This document shows positions 11,898 through 21,315 of a stretch of DNA of 64,000 nucleotides, piece after piece. Under the pieces are notes generated by a model. It did no database searches. It saw only the letters and a program-made list of their open reading frames with translations, and had not been told where the DNA came from. This DNA comes from Prorocentrum cordatum (Eukaryota > Sar > Dinophyceae > Prorocentrales > Prorocentraceae), in the NCBI GenBank assembly GCA_963575745.1, contig CAUYUJ010006557.1, positions 855,001-919,000 on the forward strand, read 5' to 3'. Every line of letters begins with the position of its first letter. Position 1 is the stretch's first letter. A program made the position numbers and the translations under genes.

Positions 11898-11914
11898 TTG
11901 AGCCAAAATGGCTA
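11898..11914 (-). other. Relict dinoflagellate spliced-leader sequence
   Basis: On the minus strand these 17 bases read tagccattttggctcaa, identical to positions 4-20 of the 22-base dinoflagellate spliced leader (ccgtagccattttggctcaag). Spliced leaders are joined to mRNA 5' ends by trans-splicing, so a copy in genomic DNA upstream of a gene marks an mRNA that was reverse transcribed and reinserted. A chance 17-base match in 64 kb is very unlikely. The terminal G is missing (caaaatc follows) and the first three bases differ, and there is no SL RNA gene body next to it. Confidence 0.75.
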
Positions 11915-11927
11915 TATACGCAAGAAG

Positions 11928-12214
11928 GAAGGAGGAGGAGGAGGAGGAGGAGGAGGAGGAGGAGGACGAGGAGGAGGAGGAGGAGGAGGATCAGGAGGAG
12001 GAGGATCAGGGGGAGGAGGATCAGGGGAGGAGGAGGGCGAGGAGGAGAAGGAAAAGGAGGAGGAGGAGGAGGAGGAGGAGGAGGAGAGAGAAGAAGGAGG
12101 AGGATGAGGAGGACGAGGAGGAGGAGGACGAGGACGGGGAGGAGGTGCAGGAGGAGGGGGAGGAGAGAGAGAGGAGACGGAGAAGGAGGAGGGAGGAGGA
12201 GCGGAAGCGTTTTT
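11928..12214 (+). repeat. (GGA)n-type purine microsatellite
   Basis: Imperfect gga/gag trinucleotides with occasional tca and cga interruptions. All frames stay open as poly-Glu/Arg/Gly, which is an artefact. Confidence 0.9.
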
Positions 12215-12311
12215 TGTATGTATGTATGTATGCATGCATGCATGCATGCATGCATGCATGTATGTATGATGTATACATATGTATATGTATATGTATATGT
12301 ATGTGCATTTG

Positions 12312-12345
<34 letters not shown>

Positions 12346-12500
12346 TGTATGTATACATGCATGTATGTATGTATGTATGCATGTATGCATGTATGTATGT
12401 ATGTATGTATGCATGCATGCATGCATGCATGCATGTATGTATTTATGTATGTATGTGTAGGTATATATATATATAGACACATACATGTATATATATGTTG
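12215..12500 (+). repeat. Tetranucleotide (TGTA/TGCA)n microsatellite
   Basis: Runs of tgta and tgca repeats with tatatg interruptions, alternating purine-pyrimidine throughout. Frames read as Tyr/Met/Cys or His/Thr/Tyr repeats on the two strands and are not genes. Confidence 0.92.
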
Positions 12501-12514
12501 AAAAACCTCATTAT

Positions 12515-12752
12515 AAGGAGGAGGACGAGGAAGAGGAAGAGGAAGGAGGAGGAGGAGGAAAGCTGCCGCAGGGAGAAAGAGGAAGAAGACCCCCTTGGCG
12601 CCGTCGCGGCGGCGGCGTCGGCAGGCGACGGCGGCGGAGGCGGAAGGAGGAGGAGGAGCAGCAGCAGCAGCAACAGCAGGAGGAGGAGGAGGAAAAGTAG
12701 CCGAGGAGGAACAGGTAGTGCAGGAGGAGGAGAAGGAGGAGGAGGCACGATT
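12515..12752 (+). repeat. (GGA)n and (CAG)n microsatellite
   Basis: gga/gag repeats with a GC-rich patch at 12595-12640 and a short cag run at 12658-12680. It lies just downstream of the methyltransferase stop codon. Confidence 0.85.
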
Positions 12753-12820
12753 GCCCACGACAACAGACGACGCCAGCCGCGGCGCCGCGGTTCTCGTCGT
12801 GCGCCGCCACGCGCAGACCA

Positions 12821-14562
12821 CTAATCACCAGCATTCGACGGCTTCAGGCCCGAAAGCAGGGCCGCCATCACCAAACCTAATTGATTCAAAGCCGTGTCAT
12901 CGCTCAGGAGCCTCACTTCGCTCTCCTTCTCCACGCGCGTGCGAACGTTCAAATCATAGCCCATCAAACTGCACCGCTCCTCTGGAGTCAGAAACCTGCC
13001 GTAGTTGTGTCCTCGGGGTTGAATGCCAAGGAGTCACAAGTTCGGCATGTCGTGGCTTATCTCGACCGCGTCGTCGAAGTCAAACTGGGAAGCAGAGAAT
13101 GACGAGGATGAGGAGGAGAAGGAGGAGGAGGACGAGGAGGAGGAGGAGGAGGAGGAGAAGAAGGAGGAGGAGGAGGAGGAGGGGGAAGAGGGGGAGGAGG
13201 AGAAGGAGGAGGAGGAGGAGGAGGGAGGAGGAGGAGGAGGAAGAGCCCCCCCCCCCCCCCCCCCCCCCCCCTCCCCGCCGCAGCGAAGACGGCCGCTGGG
13301 CCGCTCGCGCCTCCTCCTCCTCCTCCTCCTCCTCCTCCTCCTCCCCCTCCTCTTCCTCCTCTTCGTTCCTCCTCTTCCTCCTCCTCCTCTTCCTTCTCCT
13401 CCTCTTCCATCTCGCCGTGCTCTCCCCGTGCCTCGGTCAGTTCCCCAGGCGCGCGGTCCAGGTCGAACGCGCGCGCCGTGTCGGGGGGGATCCTCTCTTC
13501 GACGGTCTCCAGGGCGGCCTTGTGCATCTGCAGGTTCTTCTCCTTTCGGGGGGTTTCCCTCTTTCGAGGGAACGCGCGATGAGGTTGCGATTAAGTTTCG
13601 ATGAGGTTTCGATGAGGCTGCGACGTCGCAGCCTCGAAACCTCATCGAATCCCGATCGCAACTTCATCTCTCGCGCGTTCCCCCCTGTGGGCCCCTTGAG
13701 GCCTGGAACTCCGTGAGCTCTTGCCGACGGGGGTTCATCCAGTGTGGAGCTTCGCTCTCGTTCAGGAACTCACGCATGCGAGGTTTCTCGATCGTGACCT
13801 CGCTCGCCCTGGTGAGGGGCCCCTGCGTCTCGAAGAACTCGTCGCATCGCCCGCGCACGTGCAGCCTCGGCAGGGGGGGCGAGGAGGAAGAGGAGGAAGG
13901 GGGCTGGGAGAAAGGACATCGGAGAAGGCGACGAGGAGGATATGTTTGATTGCAAGCCTCTGCCGCCGTAGCGGTACCCCACACTGAGCAGCGCTCACTT
14001 TGTCGCACCACAGAGACCAGCCACCTGCAACGTTGTCTGTCAGCCACCGCATGATCTCCTCGGGAGGGGGATCGGAGTCATCTTGAAACTCGCACAGCTC
14101 TGGTTTGAGCTCGATCACGAAAGCGCAGAAATTTGAAATCTTTTTTGTTGCGAACTTGATGTTGGCCAAGACCATGCAGAGTGCACAGCAGTGCGGGTCG
14201 TCCCAATCGATTGTTCCTGCAGAGTCAGGGCATGGCGGGGTGCAGATTGCGACGTCGATGTCGTGAAGCTGGTCGGGACGGTAACTGCAAATGTTCCCAC
14301 TTGTGGGGCCTATGAAGACACCATCTGAACTGCCGTGTTCGAATATCGCCTGGTTCTCAACATGTTTATCAATATCGAATGACATCACTTCCACTTCCAT
14401 GTTAAGTTTCTTGAGTACCATCGGCCCAGTGCACAAACCACAGCATGGCAGCCAGACCTTCAGGATCTCGCCTCTGGATTCTGGCTTGAGAATGTCCATT
14501 GCAGCCGTCTCCCAATCATCATCTACTGGGGTATCTGGTACCCTACGGCGTGGCGGTGCCAT
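12821..14562 (-). CDS. Cytosine-C5 DNA methyltransferase-like gene, four exons
   Basis: Exon 1 (14562 to about 13947, ATG start) carries VWLPCCGLCTGP (motif I, cofactor site), SFDID (motif II), CTPPCPDS (motif IV; catalytic Cys at residue 111), CAFVIELKPE (motif VI area) and QCGVPLRRQR (motif VIII). Exon 2 (13865 to about 13695) reads RGRCDEFFETQGPL and EAPHWMNPRRQEL, probable target-recognition region. Exon 3 (about 13537-13400) contains ALETVEERIPPDTARAFDL. Exon 4 (13084-12821, after a polypyrimidine-cag acceptor) has GRFLTPEERCSLMGY (motif IX-like) and LNQLGLVMAALL (degenerate motif X). The total of about 390 residues fits a catalytic domain without regulatory domains. A TGA at 13034-13036 interrupts exon 4, so the copy may be inactive. 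Splice sites are my inference. It lies 240 bases downstream of the transposase-like gene, same strand. Confidence 0.72.
13100..13425 (+). repeat. Microsatellite filling the third methyltransferase intron
   Basis: gga/gag repeats (13100-13240), a pure C run (about 13247-13271) and a cct/tcc run (13310-13410). The strand asymmetry switches from purine-rich to pyrimidine-rich at the C run. On the gene's strand the block ends in a pyrimidine tract directly before the exon 4 acceptor. Confidence 0.85.
13571..13679. repeat. Near-perfect 109-base inverted repeat (hairpin)
   Basis: Left arm aacgcgcgatgaggttgcg... and right arm ...atctctcgcgcgtt pair over about 54 bases each, meeting at the centre gctgcgacgtcgcagc (13617-13632). 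A few mismatches and a 4-base gap interrupt the arms. The arms contain gatgaggtt units, the same motif as the array at 17645-17935. It lies in the inferred second intron of the methyltransferase gene. Confidence 0.85.
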
Positions 14563-14689
14563 GTCCGTTTCCAGGCTCGAGCCAGTGCGCTCTTACAGGA
14601 GGAGCCCCTGGACATGTCACTGGCCTCGATGCGGGCCTGGTTTACTGCGCGTTCGGTTTGCATTAGAGGTCGGGGGAGGCGAGGGGTGG

Positions 14690-14778
14690 GAGGAAGAAAG
14701 AAAGAGGAGAAGGGGGAGGAGAAGGAGGAAGAGGGGACGAATAAGGAGGAGAAGGATGAGGAGGAGGGCAACGAGATG
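14690..14778 (+). repeat. (GGA)n microsatellite between transposase-like and methyltransferase genes
   Basis: Imperfect gga/gag repeats lying at and just beyond the 3' end of the transposase-like frame and upstream of the methyltransferase ATG. No other feature was seen in 14563-14803. Confidence 0.8.
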
Positions 14779-14803
14779 AGAACGAGGACGCCCCCGATTT
14801 TCA

Positions 14804-15958
14804 TCAACATGCCCAGGCAGAGTTCGGTTCAACGTAAGGCAGCAAACGAACTCTGGTGAAAATACCATGCTCCCACCTTCCATGGGATGCTGCCGAACCT
14901 ATGCCAGCTAAAACGCGGTTAAGCCCCTTCGTCCAGGAAACAATGGAAAAAAACGTGGATTCCCTGTTCTCTTCACATCCAGTGTGAGATGTATAAACAA
15001 GTGAGTCTTAGGCTTCAGGGCTGAATCGTCGACCACCCTCATCATGTTGATAAAACGAACTGCGCATTCCAGCAAGCGGCGTCGGCGATCAGGCTGTATA
15101 ACCCTTGGGGAATTCCTCACAATAGTAAGCCACTCCTGCAATGCAGCGCCTGCCACGGAAAGTTCTTCACTAAATGGGAATCTCTCAGCAAACCGATCGC
15201 GCAGAGAAAGCGCATGCGGTAATAACGAGCCAACTTCGGCAGCTTTTAGCTTTACCTCCCGAGACCAATCGGAGCCCATCATTTTTGGCGTGAGTTTCCG
15301 GAGCTGGTTTTCACGAGGAGTCTTTGCAACGTCTTTGTACCACCGCTGAATGTCCAGTTCAATGCAACGAATGCTCATTTCAATCACAGCAGCTCTGGGG
15401 CCCGAAACGTTCCAAACCTCACCATCAATAGTATTCCACAGCACACACGATAAGAATCGCAAAACTACGCCAAGGTAAACTGCGTGGAGGGCATCGATTT
15501 TCAGAACTCGTTCTGGGCTGCACCCTTGCATTTCGAACAATGGATTTATTTTGAGGACGGCGTCCAATCTACGCTTGGAAGAGCCAGCAACTTCGAAACG
15601 CTCCCTCCAGAACACAATCTCGATCGGCAAAGCAGCCGTGCTGAACTGTGCGACGTCAGCTAGGGTGTCTGACGGTTCTAACCTGTCCCCCTTGCGTAAA
15701 CCCATATCATCGATGTCGTTGTGCAGGATCATTCCCGCGGCTTGTCCACGCTTATCGGAATCGAGCCCACCAAAATGTATAACCCTGTCTCTTTTTCCTG
15801 GTGTGTCAACAAGAACCCGTATCTCGCATTTTTTGCATTCAGAATCATAGTAGTCATCACCCAAACATCCCCATGTGTGCCCGTGCGGCGACACGTCGTC
15901 TAAATCAAAGCCGCTCGCTTCCAAGATAGAATCACTAGGCGTGTTTCGGTGTTCCCGT

Positions 15959-15991
<33 letters not shown>

Positions 15992-16023
15992 ATCGTATTC
16001 GTGATACTAGCAGTAGCAGTAGC

Positions 16024-16055
<32 letters not shown>

Positions 16056-16107
16056 CAGTAGTAGCAGTAGTAGTCGTAGTAGTAGCAGTAGTAGCAGTAG
16101 CAGTAGC

Positions 16108-16157
<50 letters not shown>

Positions 16158-16159
16158 TC

Positions 16160-16198
<39 letters not shown>

Positions 16199-17458
16199 AT
16201 GGTAGTAGTAGCAGTAGTAACGTCCCACCCTTTCCCCCACCCCCTGCGGGCTATCGGAGTTGCGCCAGCTTGAGAAAAGCGATGCTCTGTTGGATAAACA
16301 AAACATACAAGGCCTGTTGATTGATTGCCAAGTCGTTAGCCCGAAGGTTGCACAGTGCTCGCTCCAATCACAGCGAACATCTATCACAACATATCTTGCT
16401 TTCATTCGCATAGGCATGTCAGCGTAAGAACTGCCGTCTGGCCACTTCGAGCGGTCCCATCGTTCCTGTGGCCTCAAACCATGGGCTGCTCCTTCCAAAG
16501 ACCACTTCAGAAAACCGAAGAACGGCCTGAGAGAACACCATCCTCGACACCCGCAGTGACACAACTGTGATTTTTTAAATGCCCCAATGAAATGACGACG
16601 CCCAGAACAAAGGTTATGTATGGTGAAATTGGTTAGACTGTCTTGGGAACCAGGGGATATTGACTTTGTGCACCGTACTCCATCGGCATACAAGGCGACG
16701 GGGTAGCATGGACGTGGGTCGCGTGGAATATGCCTCAGGGGATGCTCCTGAAAATCTGTTTGCCAAGTTTCAGCCTCCAAATACTTCGGCACATCACCAT
16801 CTGCGTCGTTTTCGACTTCGGAATCTAGACATTCATGTGGAGGGGCAAACGCAATAGATTGCTCCTGTGGAAACGCTTACATCTTTTGGTGTGTGTCCTC
16901 CTCCTCCCTCCATCTTCATCTTCCAATCCTTCGACCCCTCTCTCCTACCCTCGTAGTGTCTTCCTATCTAGTGGAATTCTTAGGCCCTACTCAATCCTGC
17001 CGCATGCTATCGACGAACAACGGCAGCTTGAGGTCAACCAATTCTACATCAGAGTTCTGCGGCAGAACGCGGTCCAGATGTTGCTGAAATGATCCCGATT
17101 GATTCTCTGGATTGAAAGCGAGTTTCTTCAAACCAAGTCCCTGGGCCCCTGCTCGAATAGCATGCCATGCAATCGTGCAAAGTGACCTTGCACTCAAATC
17201 ACCATGTGCATATTGCATAAGAAGGAACTCTTCCAGCTCATCACCGTGTTGCTCTTGTTCGTAGGTGCCAGTCTCTGTCGGATTCCGCCTCTCCCACGAA
17301 GCAGCGCTGGCTCCCCCCAGCTCCCAGCTATGGATCCGAACGTGGTCTTCTCGGTAGCGTTTTTTCGAGGTCATAAAATCGCTCGAGCACTCATGGCTGG
17401 ACGGATCGAACAAATAAAGGTTGTCACGAGGTTGAAACCTCTCCCGCAATCAGTTCTA
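14804..17458 (-). pseudogene. Transposase-like gene (DDE type?), three exons, frameshifted
   Basis: Exon 1 (about 17458-16991) reads HGDLSARSLCTIAWHAIRAG and AFNPENQSGSFQQHLDRVL. Exon 2 (16864 to about 16225, after ttccacag) has PVALYADGVR, CHCGCRGWCS and SKWPDGSSYADMPMR. Exon 3 (about 15932-14804, after cgcctag) has KGDRLEPSD, KIDALHAVYLGV and KPKTHLFIHL. FLDEG then LNRVLAGIGSAA appear after two one-base shifts, in an A7 run (14947-14953) and a C4 run (14924-14927). The spacing of Asp (YADG), Asp (IDALH) and Glu (FLDEG) recalls Tnp2/CMC-like transposases, but I cannot confirm the family. It is a multicopy dinoflagellate type by my recollection. The block is less GC-rich than its neighbours. 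Confidence 0.55.
15957..16221 (+). repeat. (TAG)n microsatellite inside an inferred intron
   Basis: About 85 tag/cag triplets, mostly perfect. It separates the second and third exons of the transposase-like gene; protein similarity pattern stops on one side and resumes on the other. Frames through it read poly-Ser, poly-Val or poly-Tyr and are artefacts. Confidence 0.92.
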
Positions 17459-17519
17459 AACTGTTTCAAAACGATACTTCGATCACAGGTTCTGGCGAAA
17501 CCGTCCCAGATCAGTTAAA

Positions 17520-17935
17520 CACCTGTCGGGAACCAGGCAAAACGCGCCGAAAACCGGACAAACCGCCTCAAAACCGGACAAGCACGCAAAAAACCGGCCC
17601 ACAACTAGGCAACATTCACAACTCCGTCAAATAAATAGGAGAAATCCGGCCTCAACGCAACCTCATCGCAACCTCATCGCAACCTCATCGCAACCTCATC
17701 GCAGCCTCATCGGGATGAACATCATCGCACCCTCATCGCATCCTCATCACATGTGCGATGAGGTTGCGATGAGGTTGCGATGAGGCCTCGTCGCATCCTC
17801 ATCGCATCCTCATCGATACTGTGATGAGGTTGCGATGAGGCCTCATCGCATCCTCATCGGTTCCTCATCGCATCCTCATCGTATCCTCATCGCACGTGTA
17901 ATGAGGCTGCGACGAGGGTACGCTGAGGTTGGATC
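17520..17935. repeat. Short repeats aaaccggacaa, then 11-bp cgcaacctcat array with inversions
   Basis: 17535-17610 holds several copies of aaaaccggac. From 17645 an 11-bp unit cgcaacctcat repeats, then flips to gatgaggttgc and back at least twice (17754-17790, 17822-17845), making head-to-head blocks that can fold as hairpins. It lies between the 3' end of the 18.2 kb exon and the 5' end of the transposase-like gene. The same gatgaggttgc motif builds the hairpin at 13571-13679. Confidence 0.8.
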
Positions 17936-18211
17936 AAGGCGTATCAGTAGCTCTGTGTGGTGTATTTGTCATAAGTGTGCGCCCTCTGGGGGCACGCGTT
18001 TCAATATTCGATTCAATATTCTCGAAAACACCAGGAATCTTCAGAATCTGAAGTCCAAAAACTGAAACCACATGAACTCTCGTTACACCACATCCTTTCA
18101 ATCCCCATCGCAAGCTCGCTTGCGTCACGAAATATGTAAGTTCGCCAGCCCCCTGCATCAGAAACCTGTTGCTGCCGACGAACGTGTAGCTCTGCTCGTA
18201 GTGCCCCAAGC

Positions 18212-19460
18212 TCAGGACTGCATCAGCTCCTTCATCTTGCGAATGCGAAGCACCTGGTTGGCGACGTCATCCAAGTTCCCCTTGTGGCTGTCGACGCAGT
18301 GCTGGGAATCGACCTCGCAGGTCTCGAACATCTTGATGTACTCCTTCATGCCGAAGAGAATGACCTTCTGCAGCACCTCGTCATCGTCGATGATCTGCTG
18401 GGCGTGGTTGAAAGACTTGCGCAAGCTCTCTCCGAACTCTGCATTCGCAGCCCACGTCCACTCATCGTGCTTCTTGTCGATCTTGGTGATGATGTTTCTG
18501 GCGGACGTGAGGCTGTTCATGTCCTTGCCCAGGAGCTCCTCCATCTGCTTGTAGATGCTCTTCTCCTTTGCGTTCTGGTTGCGCTTGCCCTGCTTGGTGT
18601 CCCTGCCCTTGCCCTTGCTGCCCTTGGGGTTGCTCTTGCCGCCCTTGGTGTTGCCCTGCTTGCCCCTGCCGCCCTTGGTGGTGCCCTTGCATGGCTGCTT
18701 CAGGTGATCGCTGCTGCTGCCGCTGCAACCAGCAGCGCGTGGTACTGGTGCATGTTCTGCCGGCGGTGGCGTCACTGGTGCTGCAACCCGTCCTTTGCTT
18801 GGCGGCGTCACCTCTTCCTGCGGCTCCTCGATCCTGGCTCGCTGTTGCGGCGGCTCCTCTGCTGGTTCCTCGCGGTCGCGATCGCGACGGTTGCAACCTC
18901 CTCTGTTGAACTCCTCTGTGTGGGTGTCCCAGTTCGTGATCTGCTCCTGGCGGTCTTCCACCATCATGTAGCGGAATAGCAGTCGTCCACTTTGTTGCGA
19001 GACTTGCACCCACGGAGGTCCGCGCCTGATGCAATGCTCGGCGATGCGCATGCAGCCCTTGATCACTGATGGGTAGCGTCCACCTTCCTTCTGGATCATC
19101 GTGTCGATGTTGATGAGCGGATACTTTTTGCTGGCTGTCTCCTGGTATCTGTCTACTTTCTGCCTCCACTTCTGAAGGATCTGGTACTGCTCCTCGGCCC
19201 ACTCTCTGCGCCACTCAGCTTTCTTTGATGGTGCCAACTTGTCGTAGGCATTGCGTTTATCCTCTGCCCAGTGCTTCTTCATATACCTCGAAAACCTGCT
19301 CCCCGCTGTGCCATTAGCTGGAAAGTGAAAGCCGTTGGTCGATAACCAATCAAGCAGGTCGTCGCGTGGCCAATCAGGAGGCTTCCCGACGTCGGTGGTC
19401 TCATCAAACTCCTCGGTTGTCTGGCCGATGCCCTCGAACAATTTCACCAGCTCCTCGGGC
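18212..19460 (-). CDS. Dinoflagellate-type protein exon with HMG-box-like segment
   Basis: A clean frame of over 400 codons ends at TGA 18212. The N-terminal part reads WPEELVKLFEGIGQTTEEF and RFSRYMKKHWAEDKRNAYD, then LAPSKKAEWRREWAEEQYQI, which resembles the helical spacing of an HMG box, though weakly. The middle has HCIRRGPPWVQVSQQSGRL. A low-complexity Lys/Gly linker (18.7-18.55 kb) leads to a C-terminal helical part with MEELLGKDMNSLTSARNII and EFGESLRKSFNHAQQI. I take it as the last exon of a gene. The upstream edge is a pyrimidine tract after a microsatellite, so the start codon lies elsewhere. Function unknown. Confidence 0.6.
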
Positions 19461-19494
19461 CAGGAAAAAAACGACGAGAGAATGACGACATGAG

Positions 19495-19708
19495 AGGGGG
19501 AGGAGGATGAGGAGGAGGAGGAGGAGGAGGATGAGGAGGAGGAGGAAGGGGACGAAGAGGGGGACGAGGGAACGGTGGAGGAGCGGAGAACTACGAATCT
19601 TCACGAGCAGGAGGAGAAGGATGAGAAGGACTAAACAGAGTTGGGGGAGTCAGAGTGTGAGCAGGGAATGCCGGCGCGGAGGGGGATGAGGAAGAGGAGG
19701 AAGATAAC

Positions 19709-19744
<36 letters not shown>

Positions 19745-19812
19745 CGAGAACGTGAGAGAGAGAGAGAAGAGAGAGAGAGAGCGAGGAGGAGGAGGAAGAG
19801 GAGTGCAAGTGA
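19495..19812 (+). repeat. (GGA)n then (GA)n microsatellites
   Basis: gga/gat repeats at 19495-19560, then ga dinucleotide runs at 19700-19790. They lie in the presumed intron upstream of the 18.2-19.46 kb exon. Confidence 0.88.
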
Positions 19813-19867
19813 GAAACGAGAAGGAGAAAGATGCGGATGAGCAGCAGCAGCAGCAGCGACATCAATC

Positions 19868-20304
19868 CTGCTCGAGATCTCGACCGACATTGGTTCCAGC
19901 ACCAGCTGCTGTCGCGAGGCCCCCGGTCTCCTTGCGAAACGCCGAGATCAGCGGGTTGACCGAGGAGAAGGAGGAGGATAAGGAGGATGACCAGGAATGA
20001 ATGAGAGCGAAGGATCGAGGGCCTCATGCTCGGCTGCGGGCTTGGGCTCGGGCTCGGCGGGATCGTCTTGGGCAGCGGGGATCTCCTCGCCAGCGGCGGC
20101 GCCCTTGGCCTCGGGCGCGGGGGTCTCTATCATGGCCTCGGGCACGGGGGTCTCGATCATGGCCTCGGGCACGGGGGTCTCCTCCTTGGCCTCGGGCACG
20201 GGGGTCTCCTCCTTGGCCTCGGGCACGGTGGACTCGAGGGGCCTGCGCGCCGCGGCAAGCTCGGCGCACTCCCCCGCGAGAACCTCGGCGTCGTCGTCGG
20301 GCAC
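19868..20304 (-). CDS. Probable coding segment with VPEAKEETP repeats
   Basis: The frame from 20304 (MPDDDAEVLAGECAELAAAR) contains four 30-base tandem units encoding PEAKEETP/PEAMIETP, then AAGEEIPAAQDDPAEPEPKP, and meets a gga microsatellite at about 19985. After it, in another frame, 19958-19868 reads AFRKETGGLATAAGAGTN and stops. Acidic, repetitive and hypothetical. It may be an exon of the same gene as 18212-19460, judging only by strand and proximity. Confidence 0.35.
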
Positions 20305-20569
20305 AGTGACTGCCTATGTATGTCTCTGGAGACGAGTTCCCCCATCGGCGTCGAAGTCTGGGCCATTCCCAAATGTGGGGATCGCCCGCCTTCGACTGGT
20401 CTTACAGGAGGGGGCTGATTATATGTAAGCGCCTCGCTATCGGCGGCGTCATCTGCCCCCGCGTGGCACCCCGTGCGGCCGCCGACGATGGCGCTGTACT
20501 AGGAAAGGAAATACACACATAGGTTCTATTGCCTCTCCCACCCCCTCGCGGGGGGGGGAGAGGGGGGAG

Positions 20570-20784
20570 GCGCTGCCCCTCGAGGGTTTCAGAGGACCCA
20601 CCAGGTCCTGCAGCCCGAGATGTTTTTCCAGCTGGATCATTTTCTCCGCCAGCTTCATCGGCCCGCGGCGGCCGACGGGACGAGGGCAAGGGGTCCCAGC
20701 TAGCTCGAGTAGAAATACATTGCGGAATTTAGTTGGTAGCATTGGCATGTATTCGGGCGGTTCCTGGGGCACGTTTCTAGGCAT
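20570..20784 (-). CDS. Possible exon of unknown gene
   Basis: An ATG frame reads MPRNVPQEPPEYMPMLPTKF, RNVFLLELAGTPCPRPVG and MKLAEKMIQLEKHLGLQDL before entering C-rich DNA. It has a coding look (amphipathic helix, mixed residues) but no recognised domain. Upstream, 20960-20840 in another frame (MVLDNETPEGGATTPPSTG) may be a further piece. Confidence 0.3.
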
Positions 20785-21039
20785 ATGATGATTTCAAGGT
20801 TTTTGGTCGGCCGATGGCGGGAACAGACGTCTCGGAACTGGAATCCTAGTCCATCCAGCTATCGGGGGGCGGCTGGACGCAGCGGCGCTGCACGGGCGGC
20901 GAAAACGAACGACCAGTGCTCGGTGGCGTGGTCGCCCCGCCCTCAGGAGTCTCGTTGTCGAGCACCATGTTCTCCTCCAGAGAGGAGGAGGAGGAGGGGG
21001 ATCTATTGGAATTCGGAAGTGTTTTCTGTAAAACATCTC

Positions 21040-21312
21040 CGAATTCAAAGGAGGAGAAAGAGGAGGAGGAGGAGGAGGAGGGGGAGGAGGAGGAGGAGGA
21101 GGAGGAGGAGGAGAAAAAGGAGGACGAGGAAACGGAAGGAGGAGGAGGAGGAGGAGGAGGAGGAGGAGTTCCTAGGAGGTCTCAGTCCTCCGCGTCCTGC
21201 CACTCGAGGTTCCTCCTCCTCCTCCTCCTCCTCCTCCTCTTCCCTCTCCTCATCCTCCTCTCCCTCCCTCCTCCTCTGCTCCTCATCCTCCTCTTTCTCA
21301 TCTTATCTGCCT
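21040..21312 (+). repeat. (GGA)n then (CCT)n microsatellite
   Basis: Purine-rich gga repeats (21040-21170) switch to pyrimidine-rich cct repeats (21210-21310) around a short unique centre, the same purine-to-pyrimidine arrangement as in 13100-13425. Confidence 0.88.
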
Positions 21313-21315
21313 CCT

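Noticed and set aside
11928-13716. Long Glu/Arg/Lys/Ser/Pro-rich open frames around 12-13.7 kb on both strands
   Set aside because: They follow gga/cct microsatellites, which lack stop codons in all frames.
15875-16320. Poly-Val and poly-Ser frames across 15.9-16.3 kb
   Set aside because: Direct product of (TAG)n; same for 23198-23460.
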